43,988 nt of DNA from contig CAZWDT010000018.1 of NCBI GenBank assembly GCA_964632755.1, positions 1-43,988 on the forward strand, given 5' to 3'. The position numbers and the translations under genes are program-made. This DNA is from JAFGMR01 sp964632755 (GTDB lineage: Archaea; Halobacteriota; Methanosarcinia; Methanotrichales; Methanotrichaceae). Below the pieces are notes generated by a model. The model had not been told where the DNA came from. It did no database searches and saw only the letters and a list, made by a program, of their open reading frames with translations. Below are positions 15,773 through 25,300 of the stretch, in pieces (the stretch's first letter is position 1; the number at the start of each line of letters is the position of its first letter).

Positions 15773-16551
15773 TGAGAATGGAGAGAGAGGGGTGGCCGGA
15801 GCCGGGAGACCTGGTCGTCTGCACAGTTGACCAGGTGGTCGACTTCGGCGCTTTCGTGGGCCTCGACGAGTACACCGGCAAAAACGGCTTGATCCACATC
15901 TCCGAGGTGGCCAGTGGCTGGATCAAGTACATCAGAGACCATGTGAGGGAAGGGCAGAAGATAGTCTGCAAGGTGCTGAGCGTCGATCGTTCCAGGCATC
16001 ACATCGACCTCTCCCTCAAGGATGTAAACGAGCATCAGCGGCGCGAGAAGATCCAGGAGTGGAAGGCGGACCAGAAGGCCTGGAAGTGGCTGGAGATGGC
16101 CTTTGAGGGGCGCGAAGAGGACCAGAAGAGGGTTGCAAACGCCCTGATCACCTCCTACAACAGCCTCTACATTGCGCTAGAAGAGGCATACCTAGGCGAT
16201 CGCGAAGGCCTGGAGGAAAGCGGCCTGTCCGCGGAGGACATCGAGATCGTCCAGAAGCTGGCCCATGAGAACGTGAAGATCCCCACGGTGGAGATCAGCG
16301 GCTACGTGGATCTGACCTCAGCATCTCCTGACGGCATCGAGGTCATAAGAAAGGCCCTAAAGCAAGTCAAGCGCCTCAAGGACAAGGACGTCACCCTCGA
16401 AGTCAGGTATGTGGGCGCTCCGCGATACAGGATACATGTCAACGCTCCCGACTATAAGCACGCCGAGGCGGTCCTCAGGAAGGCTGCCCAGGTGATCATG
16501 AAGTACGTTGAGCAGCATGGCGGCAAAGGGACGTTCCTGCGAGAGGCATGA
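15772..16551 (+). CDS. eif2a: Translation initiation factor aIF2 alpha subunit
   Basis: About 259 residues. An N-terminal S1 RNA-binding domain covers residues 10-85 (DLVVCTVDQVVDFGAFVGLD, then KNGLIHISEV and DRSRHHIDLSLKDV). A central helical domain follows (WKADQKAWKWLEMAF), then a C-terminal alpha/beta domain (VEISGYVDLTSASPDGIEVI). aIF2-alpha joins the beta and gamma subunits to deliver initiator Met-tRNA to the small subunit. ATG 15772 shares a base with the S27e stop; ATG 15778 is also possible. The stop overlaps the Nop10 start. Confidence 0.95.
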   Translation: MRMEREGWPEPGDLVVCTVDQVVDFGAFVGLDEYTGKNGLIHISEVASGWIKYIRDHVREGQKIVCKVLSVDRSRHHIDLSLKDVNEHQRREKIQEWKADQKAWKWLEMAFEGREEDQKRVANALITSYNSLYIALEEAYLGDREGLEESGLSAEDIEIVQKLAHENVKIPTVEISGYVDLTSASPDGIEVIRKALKQVKRLKDKDVTLEVRYVGAPRYRIHVNAPDYKHAEAVLRKAAQVIMKYVEQHGGKGTFLREA

Positions 16552-16721
16552 GATCCAAGATATTGAGGTGCAGAGAGTGCAACCTCTATTCGATGAAGGA
16601 GAACTGCCCCAAGTGCGGTCGCCCCACATCCATAACTCGGCCGGCAAGATACTCACCTGAGGATCGCTATGGCAAGTACAGGCGGGCCCTGATCCAGGAA
16701 GCCGGGGAGGTGGCGAAATGA
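16548..16721 (+). CDS. nop10: H/ACA ribonucleoprotein protein Nop10
   Basis: 57 residues with the zinc ribbon CRECNLYSMKENCPKCG near the N terminus and the RYSPEDRYGKYRR segment that contacts Cbf5. Nop10 is an essential part of the box H/ACA guide particle that makes pseudouridine in rRNA. It overlaps eIF2-alpha and the PAC2 gene by 4 bp each. Confidence 0.95.
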   Translation: MRSKILRCRECNLYSMKENCPKCGRPTSITRPARYSPEDRYGKYRRALIQEAGEVAK

Positions 16722-17488
16722 AGGAGACCGTTGTTCGCAAAATTATGGAGATTGAGCTGGAAGCTCCCATCATGATAGAGGGGCTTCCAGGCGTTGGTCA
16801 CGTGGGAAAGCTGGTGGCCGAGCATCTGATCGAGGAGCTCGGAGCGGAGAAGATCATGGAGATCTACTCTCCCCATTTTCCCCCCCAGGTGCTGGTGCTG
16901 GAGGACGGCACGGTCAAACAGGTGAGAAACGAGATCTACGCATGTCGTCCAGGCAAGGGGATCCCCGATCTCTTGATAGTCGTGGGGGACTACCAGAGCG
17001 CGACCAACGAGGGACATTACGAGCTCACAGGCATATTCCTGGATCTGGCGGAGGAGTTCGGCGTCCGGCGCATCTATACGCTCGGGGGCTACGGCACCGG
17101 CCAGTTCGTCGAGACGCCACAGGTCCTTGGGGCGACAAACCGCCTCGCCCTCGTGGAGGAGATGAAGGAACTTGGAGTCGTCTTCCACGAGAACGAGCCG
17201 GGCGGGGGGATAATCGGTGTGAGCGGCCTTTTGGTTGGGCTAGGCGAGCTTAGGGGAATCGACGGAGTCTGCCTCATGGGCATCACAAGCGGATATCTCG
17301 TTGACCCAAAGAGCGCCCAGGAGGTGCTCAAGGTCCTCTGCAAGGCCCTAAACATCCAGGTGGGGATGCAGGCGCTCGAAGAGCGGGCAAAGGAGATGGA
17401 GCGCATCGTGGGCAAGCTCCAGGAGATGGAGAAGGCCCAAATGCCCTATGGCGGCGGAGGCGAGGACGATCTCAGATATATCGGCTAG
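16718..17488 (+). CDS. PAC2 (proteasome assembly chaperone) family protein
   Basis: 256 residues. The family landmark GLPGVGHVGKLVAEHLIEEL is at about residues 21-40. Other conserved parts are LYSPHFPPQVL-like (IYSPHFPPQVLVLEDGTVKQ), LIVVGDYQ and GGYGTGQFVETPQV. The C terminus is a coiled-coil-like helix (LEERAKEMERIVGKLQEMEK). Archaeal PAC2 proteins occur next to eIF2-alpha/Nop10 in many genomes and are thought to help proteasome assembly; the exact role is inferred. ATG 16718 overlaps the Nop10 stop. Confidence 0.88.
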   Translation: MKETVVRKIMEIELEAPIMIEGLPGVGHVGKLVAEHLIEELGAEKIMEIYSPHFPPQVLVLEDGTVKQVRNEIYACRPGKGIPDLLIVVGDYQSATNEGHYELTGIFLDLAEEFGVRRIYTLGGYGTGQFVETPQVLGATNRLALVEEMKELGVVFHENEPGGGIIGVSGLLVGLGELRGIDGVCLMGITSGYLVDPKSAQEVLKVLCKALNIQVGMQALEERAKEMERIVGKLQEMEKAQMPYGGGGEDDLRYIG

Positions 17489-17504
17489 AACGTCGGATAG
17501 CCTG

Positions 17505-18818
17505 ATGGACGAGGCAATTAGCCTCATGCATCTCGCAATAGAAGCCGGCGCCGAGGAGGCCGAGGTCTTCGGCCTCTCCGGAAGGTCGATCGATGTCGAC
17601 CTAAGGAAGAGCTCGATAGAGATGGCAAGCCAGAGCATCCATCGCGGCCTCGGATTGAGGGCGGTCGTGAGGGGAGCTGTCGGATTTTCGAGCACCAGCG
17701 ATTTTAGCCGTCTCAAAGAGGTAGCAGTTGGCGCCGTGAGGGCGGCCAAGGCCCGGGGTGGCGATGACGAGTGGCGATCGCTTCCAAGATCGGGCGATGT
17801 CTCCACGCCGAGGGACGTATTCGATCCCGCCCTGGATGGGATGGGCGCCGAGGAGGGGCTTGACCTCGCCCAGAAGCTCTTGGATGGCTGCATGGCAATC
17901 GAAGGAGCAGAGCCGGTCTCAGGCGGGGTGGTCTTCGTATCAGGCGAGGAGGTCATCGTAAACTCGCTCGGGATTGAGGTCTCGGAGAGAGGAACGTTCA
18001 TCCAAGCAGCGCTCGAAGCCATATCCCGCGGATCCAGCGAAGATGGTGTTGCCACAGGGTACGAGTTCGGCAACTCTCGCATGAAAGACCTCGACTTTGA
18101 GAAGATCGGGCGAGAGGCTGGCCAATTGGCCAGTCGGTCGGCCGATGGCGTGAAGGCAGAGACGGGGACCTTCCCCGTGCTGCTCTCCCCCGTTGCCACG
18201 GCCGAGCTGCTGGAGCACATTCTTGTCCCAGCCCTATCGGCGGAGAACGTCCAGAAAGGGAGGTCGCCCTTGTCCGGACGGCTGGACCGGAGAATAGCTC
18301 ATGAGGACCTACAGCTGGTTGACGACGGACTCCTCCCCGGCGGGATGGGCACATCGGGCTTCGACGACGAGGGCGTTCCTTCCCATAAAAACGTCCTCAT
18401 CGAAGATGGAAATCTCTTGGGCTACATGTACGACAGCTATGCAGCCGGGAAGGATGGATGCCTGAGCACCGGAAACGCAGTGCGTGCAGGATACTCGGAG
18501 GTCCCAAGGATCGGGGTTAGAAACCTCATCATCGAATCGAGACGACCGTTCGACCTTTTGGCAGAGACCAGTAGCGGAATCCTCGTCAACGGCCTAATCG
18601 GGGCTCATACGGCAAACCCAATCTCCGGCGACTTTTCGGTCGAGGCGAGTAACGCATTCCAGGTGGTTGACGGATCCCTTGCGAGGCCGATAAGGTCGGC
18701 AATGATCGCCGGAAACCTCTACGACCTCTTCTCAAAGATGGAGGCAGGAAGGGATACCCGGCCAGTGGGCTCTATCATCACACCAACGATAAGGGTCGAG
18801 ATGAGGGTCATAGGCTGA
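17505..18818 (+). CDS. pmbA: TldD/PmbA family protein (PmbA-like)
   Basis: About 437 residues from ATG 17505 (MDEAISLMHLAIEAGAEEAE), which is 17 bp after the PAC2 stop. An in-frame GTG-type start at 17448 would overlap PAC2 and is not favoured. The pattern GRSIDVDLRKSSIEM near the N terminus, GLGLRAVVRGAVGFSSTSD, and the end ANPISGDFSVEASNAF are hallmarks of PmbA/TldE proteins. In bacteria TldD and TldE form a metalloprotease acting on peptides; the TldE/PmbA subunit lacks the metal site. The TldD partner is not in this window. Confidence 0.9.
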   Translation: MDEAISLMHLAIEAGAEEAEVFGLSGRSIDVDLRKSSIEMASQSIHRGLGLRAVVRGAVGFSSTSDFSRLKEVAVGAVRAAKARGGDDEWRSLPRSGDVSTPRDVFDPALDGMGAEEGLDLAQKLLDGCMAIEGAEPVSGGVVFVSGEEVIVNSLGIEVSERGTFIQAALEAISRGSSEDGVATGYEFGNSRMKDLDFEKIGREAGQLASRSADGVKAETGTFPVLLSPVATAELLEHILVPALSAENVQKGRSPLSGRLDRRIAHEDLQLVDDGLLPGGMGTSGFDDEGVPSHKNVLIEDGNLLGYMYDSYAAGKDGCLSTGNAVRAGYSEVPRIGVRNLIIESRRPFDLLAETSSGILVNGLIGAHTANPISGDFSVEASNAFQVVDGSLARPIRSAMIAGNLYDLFSKMEAGRDTRPVGSIITPTIRVEMRVIG

Positions 18819-18861
18819 TCGATGCGATGGATTTAGAGAATAAATAGGAGTGAATGGTCTC

Positions 18862-19710
18862 ATGATGATCATCGGCGGGCCCTCCTCTCAGCTCTTGGCC
18901 GGAAGAGTTGCCGGCCTTATGGGCGAGGACCTGGCCCTCTGCGAGTACAGGCCCTTTCCCGACGGAGAGGCCTATACACAGATACTGTCGGATCTCGATG
19001 AGGAGGTAGTGGTGATTCAGAGCACCCCCACCGATAGGGATATCATCTATCTGCTCCAGCTCTTGGATATCTGTAGGGATAGCCGCGTATCCCTCGTTAT
19101 TCCCTACTTTGGATATGCAAGACAGGACAAGATCTTCCAGCCAGGAGAACCCCTCACGGCGCGGGCCGTGGCTCAGGCATTGAATCCATTCCTCGAAGGG
19201 GGACGCATCTTCACAGTCAATATTCACGCCCCGTCGGTCCTAGATCACTTCAGGTCTCCCGCAAGAAACCTGGATGCAACCCTCCTGCTCGCAGATAAGA
19301 TCCGCGACCTCGATCTACGCGACCCCGTCATCATATCCCCCGACAAGGGAGCAGTTGCGATGGCGAGATCCGCAGCAGAGCATCTAGGAGCGGAGTATGA
19401 CTACCTGGAGAAGACGAGGCATAGCGGATGCGAGGTCTCCATGGCGCCCAAGGAGATCCAGGTCCAGAGCCGGGATCTCGTGATATGCGACGATATGATC
19501 GCAACCGGCGGAACTATGGCGACGGCGATTGCGCTTCTGCGAAGACAAGGGGCGAGGAGGGTTTACCTGGCTGCGGTCCATCCCGTCCTCACCGGAAGCG
19601 CGATCCTGAAGCTCTATCGGTCAGGCGTGGAATTGATCCTCGCCACTGATACGCTCGACAGAGGTGTGAGCACGGTCTCCGTCGCCCCCTTGATCGCAGA
19701 GGCTCTTTGA
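18862..19710 (+). CDS. prs: Ribose-phosphate pyrophosphokinase
   Basis: About 282 residues from ATG 18862 (MMIIGGPSSQLLAG). TAGGAG ending at 18850 gives it a proper ribosome site, whereas the GTG at 18850 would overlap that site. The ATP-binding loop region YFGYARQDKIF and the PRPP-binding loop VICDDMIATGGTMATA are intact, as is the DRGVSTVSVAPLIAEAL end. The enzyme makes PRPP from ribose 5-phosphate and ATP for nucleotide and cofactor synthesis. It follows pmbA by 43 bp in the same direction. Confidence 0.95.
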   Translation: MMIIGGPSSQLLAGRVAGLMGEDLALCEYRPFPDGEAYTQILSDLDEEVVVIQSTPTDRDIIYLLQLLDICRDSRVSLVIPYFGYARQDKIFQPGEPLTARAVAQALNPFLEGGRIFTVNIHAPSVLDHFRSPARNLDATLLLADKIRDLDLRDPVIISPDKGAVAMARSAAEHLGAEYDYLEKTRHSGCEVSMAPKEIQVQSRDLVICDDMIATGGTMATAIALLRRQGARRVYLAAVHPVLTGSAILKLYRSGVELILATDTLDRGVSTVSVAPLIAEAL

Positions 19711-19738
19711 TCCTGAGCGGGGACAAACAAACACAAGA

Positions 19739-19748
19739 TTTATATTTT
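19739..19748 (+). promoter_or_regulatory. TATA box, leaderless spacing
   Basis: TTATATTTTA is centred 26 bp upstream of ATG 19770, which supports that ATG, and not the upstream in-frame codons overlapping prs, as the real start of the next gene. Confidence 0.55.
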
Positions 19749-19769
19749 ATTATAGCCCAATGTACCTGG

Positions 19770-20534
19770 ATGACAGGCATATCTGAGACAGGGCAAAGGG
19801 ATGCGATAAGGGCGTGGATCTGGGCTGTGCTGGCAGGGGCGATAATCCTTTTCCAGGGGGCACATGCCGATGTGATCCTTCCATCCCTCTCGAATGCTTC
19901 CCCCGCCGATTCAAAGCTGGAGATCGTTCTCGGCCGTGACTTGGTGAAGATCGACGTCTTCGAAGAGGAGGGAGAACTCCTCTCCCAGGCCAGAGCGGCC
20001 ATCGACATTCGAGCGATTGCCGAGGCCTACAGCCCGGGCCCATTGGTCAAGCCCCAGCCCCTCGATGTGATATTCCTCCTACCCGCGGGAGCTGAGAAGA
20101 TCGATCTCTCGGCCGACGGAGAGCGGCTTGAGTTCAGCTATCTGGAGAACGCATCCGAGTTCATAGAGGAGAACGTGGCCTACGCTTCCTATTACGAGGA
20201 GTACCAGGCAATAAGGTTCCAAGTGCCGTGGGCGAGGAGCTCTAGCTGGCTTCAGGACCATCACGAGATGAGCACGAAGATCCTTGTGGCTTACGATTGC
20301 ATCCCTGAGGCCACAGCCACGGGGTACATGCTCCGCTACGGCCTGATACCCCTCGCCTATGAGGAGATGAGAGTGGACATCCGTTTGCCGGCGACCGCAG
20401 AGGTCCTGGATACCCATCCGGAGATGGCAATCGCTCGAAACGAGAGCGGGGTTTATCTGGAGCTATTAAATATGGAGCGCTACGGGGTGAGAAATCCCCT
20501 GACCGACGTGGAGGTCGGCTTCTCTATGCGATAG
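19770..20534 (+). CDS. Secreted protein of unknown function
   Basis: 254 residues from ATG 19770 (MTGISETGQRDAIRAWIWAV). A hydrophobic signal segment (WIWAVLAGAIILFQGAHA) is followed by an extracellular beta-rich region with acidic patches (EEEGELLS, ENASEFIEENVAYASYYEE). No known domain is recognised. Its own TATA box and leaderless spacing separate it from prs. It lies just upstream of two larger surface proteins, so an envelope role is plausible but unproven. Confidence 0.7.
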   Translation: MTGISETGQRDAIRAWIWAVLAGAIILFQGAHADVILPSLSNASPADSKLEIVLGRDLVKIDVFEEEGELLSQARAAIDIRAIAEAYSPGPLVKPQPLDVIFLLPAGAEKIDLSADGERLEFSYLENASEFIEENVAYASYYEEYQAIRFQVPWARSSSWLQDHHEMSTKILVAYDCIPEATATGYMLRYGLIPLAYEEMRVDIRLPATAEVLDTHPEMAIARNESGVYLELLNMERYGVRNPLTDVEVGFSMR

Positions 20535-20727
20535 CGGCAGAGAGGCCGATCGGTGGGATTGCTTTCCCCTGGCAACGATTCCCGCTCAGGCCCATCTGAC
20601 ACCGGCCATGCATGCCATCGGCTCTTCGCCTTCCATCGTTCGCGGGATGCGATTGCTCGTCATTGAGCGTCTCGTCGTGCCTTATGACGCCCTGACGAGT
20701 TTCAATCCCGAACCGGCCTTGGGACAA

Positions 20728-20740
20728 CGAATTTATACTT
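20728..20740 (+). promoter_or_regulatory. TATA box for the surface-protein operon
   Basis: AATTTATACTTAA lies about 65 bp upstream of ATG 20799, predicting a transcript start near 20760 and a leader of about 40 nt. It is the only clear promoter before the two following genes, which are adjacent (TAG then ATG at 22371). The rest of 20535-20798 shows no gene. Confidence 0.45.
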
Positions 20741-20798
20741 AATGATTCTAAAACAAAGGCTGGGGAGAGTCCCTGTATCTGACTTTGTGTGGTATTAA

Positions 20799-22370
20799 AT
20801 GAGACCTATCTATCCCATCCTCATGATGCTCCTCCTGATCGGCACAGCTGGCTCCCAGCTGTCTCCAGATAGGGAGCGGTTTGACATCGAGCTCCATCCT
20901 GGAGAGATGATCGAGAAGACCCTCACGCTTACAAACATCGGCGATAAGCCTGTCGAAAAGATCGATTGCAGCCCAGTTGGCGGCAAGGCAAGGGATCTGA
21001 TATTGATCGATATATCTGACTTCGAGTCCCTTGATCCAGAGGACGACGAGGACATCTCCATCATCTTCGCGATATCGCCGGAGACCGAGCCAGGAACCTA
21101 TCCTGGAATCGTGTATATATTCGACGATGCTTCGCCCTCCATGCCTCTCGCAATCGAGTTTTGGGTGTTGGTGACGAAAGAAGATAGCTACGGCGTCAGC
21201 CTCTCCGTCAATGATGCTTCGGAGACCTCGGTCTCTGCAGATCCCGATGAGCCCATGGAGCTCGACTTGCTGGTGAGAAATACCGGCCGATTCCGTGACG
21301 TCATCTCGCTCGATATCCAGAGCATGCCACCCGATTGGTCGGCAGTGCTCTTCGACGACGAGGATCCTGTGGACCTTCCCTACGATCTCCCGCTGCCGTC
21401 GGGGACGAATCATCCCATGACGCTGCAGATACAGGGCACTCCTAGCAGTTCGGGGGATGTGTTGATCGCTGCCACATCGATGGGAAACAGGTCGAAGAAC
21501 GCCACGATCGTGGTCACAATGGATGTGGCGCTGGAAGTCCAGGGATATGACGTCAAGATAGATATGCCAGAGAAAATGGTGGCCAATCGCACGTACGATT
21601 GCTCCTTTGGCATAGTGATGTGGAAGAAGGAGAAGGTCAGCGTGATGGCGAGGGCCCCGCCGGGGATTTTGGTGATCCCGCTCTCCCAGTTGGTCTCATT
21701 GAAGCCAAAGGAGATGGGAACGACCAACTTCAGCATCATGCCGACCGAGCCCGGGGATTACGTCCTCAGGTTTGAGATGGTGGACTCCAAGGGAGTTCCA
21801 ATTCCCCCTGAGGAGGTGACTATCGAGGTTGTCGAGCCCTCCCAGATGGTCATAATTACTGCGGACGATCTTGTATACACAAGCCTTGCCTCCCTGGCTA
21901 GCTTCGAGGAGATGATCCCCGTAGTCGCGGTGAATGCGCAAGGTCTCGGCAGGGCGGAGATCGACGAGGTCAAGGCCCACTCCCAGGTGGTGATCCTTGG
22001 CAACTCCTCCATCGTTTCCCCCACCATGGAGCAGGAGCTCTCGGGCCCTGGTATGATAAGGATCGCTGGAGATGATCTCTGGCAGACCTCCTGGCTCTTC
22101 GCCGCCCATATGTGGCGAAACGGTACATCTACCGTGGTCATCTCCGGCCCAGGGGAGATGGATGTATTCTGGGCCTACACCCTTGCCGAGAGGATTCAAG
22201 CACCTCTTATCATATGGGACTCTTCAGCCTGGCAGGATTGGAAGCAGGTTGCCCAGAACCTGACCGAGAGAGAGGTTGGGCTCGAAGAGGCCTTGCTGGT
22301 GGGAGATATCGATATGCGTATACTCCAAGACCTCGAGGAGATGGGCATCAGAGCTCAGGAGGTGGTCTAG
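20799..22370 (+). CDS. Secreted protein with NEW3-like and cell-wall-binding-like domains
   Basis: 523 residues. A signal peptide (ILMMLLLIGTAGS) leads into two or three immunoglobulin-like beta domains of the NEW3/alpha-galactosidase-associated kind (GEMIEKTLTLTNIGDKPVEK; PDEPMELDLLVRNTGRFRDV). From about residue 345 the protein changes to an alternating strand-helix pattern with RIAGDDLWQTSWLFAAHMW and TSTVVISGPGEMDVFWAY, resembling the cell wall-binding repeat 2 family (PF04122). Several N-x-S/T sites are present (NRSKNAT, NRTYD, NGTST). It ends with a stop directly followed by the next ATG, so the two genes form an operon and their products may work together at the cell surface. Confidence 0.75.
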   Translation: MRPIYPILMMLLLIGTAGSQLSPDRERFDIELHPGEMIEKTLTLTNIGDKPVEKIDCSPVGGKARDLILIDISDFESLDPEDDEDISIIFAISPETEPGTYPGIVYIFDDASPSMPLAIEFWVLVTKEDSYGVSLSVNDASETSVSADPDEPMELDLLVRNTGRFRDVISLDIQSMPPDWSAVLFDDEDPVDLPYDLPLPSGTNHPMTLQIQGTPSSSGDVLIAATSMGNRSKNATIVVTMDVALEVQGYDVKIDMPEKMVANRTYDCSFGIVMWKKEKVSVMARAPPGILVIPLSQLVSLKPKEMGTTNFSIMPTEPGDYVLRFEMVDSKGVPIPPEEVTIEVVEPSQMVIITADDLVYTSLASLASFEEMIPVVAVNAQGLGRAEIDEVKAHSQVVILGNSSIVSPTMEQELSGPGMIRIAGDDLWQTSWLFAAHMWRNGTSTVVISGPGEMDVFWAYTLAERIQAPLIIWDSSAWQDWKQVAQNLTEREVGLEEALLVGDIDMRILQDLEEMGIRAQEVV

Positions 22371-25300
22371 ATGAGAACTCCATTGATGCTGATGCTATTA
22401 ATCGTGCTGATCCTGCCTGGCGTTTCCGGGCTTGAAAGGGGCATCAAGGCCGCTGACATCGAGGACGTGATCCTCGTTGGCGGTTCGGACTGGCACGGCG
22501 CCGTTGCGGCAACTCCACTCGCCGTATGGTCGGAGGATGGCCGCACGGTCACAAATCCCCTGCTCATCCTTCCCCGCGAGGTGATGGCGGGCGACCGCAT
22601 AGGTTGGGTCGAGGCGATGGATATCGAGCGATACGGCGTGGTGCCAGTTTTGCATGCCCTCGCCTCAGCGAATATCTCCGCGGTCGTCATCCACGCCGAT
22701 GGTGACCTTGCCAAGGATATGGTCAAGGCAGCCCAGAAGGAGGGGATCAAGGCCTACGTCACTGCCACCTTGGAGCCCCCGGCCGGCGAGAGCTTAAGCC
22801 TAAACGGCATCTCGAACCCTTCATCGCTTGACCAAGAGGAAGTTCTTAGGGATCTCCCCCGCTATGCCAAGGCGCTCTTCTTCGAGGAGATGGGCCTTAC
22901 ACAAGGCGAGAGCGCTCAGAGGGACGTAAGCTGGCAACAAGTCAGCCGTCTGAATCCGGACCTCTCCGCCGATCTGTTCTGCCCGGTGAATCCGGAGGCG
23001 AGCGAGTACCTTTTCGACAAGATCGAGGTGCTTGTCGAGGAGTACAAGGTCGATGGGATCGTCCTATACGATTTCGGTTTTGAGGGCGATGACTACTGTT
23101 TCTGCCAGGTCTGCAAGGATGAGTTCTACAGGGACACGGGGATCGACCTGACCAAGATATCATCCAGCAGATATAATATGGAGCGATGGAAGGCATGGAG
23201 GGAGGAAAAGGTCCTCGAAATCGCCCGTGAGGCGCGAAATATCACAACCGACCTCGGTCCGGTGGAGCTCGGCGTTGCCCTGAAAAGCCCCCTCGATAGA
23301 AGCCAGGGGTATAGCTATCAAGGGCTATCTCAGGTAGCCGACTTCGTCATCCTCTCCCCGATTACGCCTGAGGAGGTCAACATGGCCTCTTTGATCTCGG
23401 AAACTCCATTCTATGTGAGGCTTGCAAACGATTACGTAGAGCACACGATATCAACCCAGAACGTCGAAGGCGCGGTCACATACATAGAGGATCTCATAGA
23501 GCGCGGTGCAACTGGAATGGCCTTCGAGTATAACGTGGTCTACACACCGCTCTGGTCCGAGCTTGAGCCCCCAACGGCCTCGGCCAGATGGCTTCTGGAT
23601 ACGCTTGATGGGAAAACGCTCGGCATAGGCGACGTCTCCTGGAACTGCTCAGCGAGGATCGACGCCAATAACAGCTATGAGATGGCGGCTTTGATCAGCC
23701 AGAGATGGGAGAGCTCCCCCGGGGCGGTGCTGGTGGGCGAGAACTATAGCAACGCCCTCAAAGGATCAGTCCTCGCATCCTATCTCAACTGGCCTCTCCT
23801 GTTCGTGGGCGAAGGCCTCTCGGATGAGACGGCCTCTGCCCTGAAGCGACTTGGGGCAACCGAAGTCGTCTCCTACGGACCGCTCTCTTCGCGGGCAAAA
23901 GAGGAGATCGCAAGGCTCAACCTGACCGTCATCCCGGGAGAATCCGACCTCCTCTTTAAGGAGATGGGCGATGCCGATATGATCGTCATGGCCAACTCCC
24001 TTGACCGATCCCTCATCTCGCCGAGCCCCAAGTCCGAGATCAGGCGTTGCAAGGTTGGGGATATCCTTGTGAGCACGGAGATGAGCTCGGGGCGCATCCC
24101 CTCGGATAGGGCCGGAGAGATCGTCCGCCTGAATATCACGCTGACCAACCTCGGCGATGAGGCGGTCGAGGAGCTGTCCCTGGTCGACCTATTCCCCGCC
24201 GGAAGGTACATTGGATGGTATAGCCCAAGCCAGGGTGAGGTGGAGCTGACCGATCCACTGGACGGCGATGGATATGATGTGGAGGCGGCGTTCTTCGAAG
24301 GCTCGCTCCTCCTCTGGAAGGTGGGCACTCTAGAAGAGGATGAATCGGCTAGCTTGAACCTCGATGTGGAGATCCTCCACCCCCTGGACGCAGGCTGGGT
24401 TCAGCCCCTTGAAAGCGGCATGACGATCTCCCACAAGGGCCTTAGGCAGAACGTCACCACTGGCAAGGCCGCAAGCTGGCCGATAACGAACGTGACCTAT
24501 CCGTTGACGATGCCTGTTGGAATCGCCAAGATCACCTGGTCAGTTGAGAAGACGCCGGACTATACAGGCATCGTCATGGAAGGACCCGATGGGTGGGTCG
24601 GCCGGGTGGAGATCGACGATTGTGCACCCGATCGGCTCTATCAAGCCTCGGTGCCCCTTCCCAAGCCCGGGAACTGGACGTTCTTCATCGAGGCCGGAAA
24701 CGGCTACTACCACTCGACTGAGAACCTCACCATACAGGTGAGGTCGAGCATTAGGCCTCTCAACGTCACCGCCTTCAGCCATACTATTATCCCCCGCCTC
24801 TCGATGGTGGCACCCCAACTGGCTGCGGCTCGCCGCGCCCTCATCTATGACGTCGCACGCGATCCACAGAACATAGATCCAATCGAGGTGGAGGAGGAGA
24901 TGAACGAGTGGATCAAGGATCTCGATCTCACTCCAAGCTATCTGGCAGTGGTGGGCGATCCGGGATCGATGCCCTTCATCTCCACAGGCCTGGATCAGAC
25001 AAACTCCGCGTCCGTCACTTACGAGATCTACAGGGACTACAGGATAATAGGTGAGGACGACAACTACACCGAGACCGCTGTTGGAAGGATCTTGGGCCTC
25101 AGCGTCTACGATGCATCTCAGATGGTGGCCCGAACGCTCGCCTATGACCGCCTGGCGGGAGATTGGAAGGATCGCTCCCTCGTCATATCGACGCCTTCTG
25201 AATGGCCCTGGAACCCCATCCCGCTTCGAATAGGGGAGTATCTGGCAGAGGCAGGCTTCGATGTGCGCAACCTGAACTGGGAGGAGGCAACCTCCCAGCT

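Noticed and set aside
18850..18861. GTG start for prs four codons upstream
   Set aside because: It overlaps the TAGGAG ribosome site that serves ATG 18862, and the added residues do not match the family.
20691..20712. GACGAGTTTCAATCCC, resembling the start of some CRISPR repeats
   Set aside because: It occurs once, with no second copy or spacer periodicity nearby.
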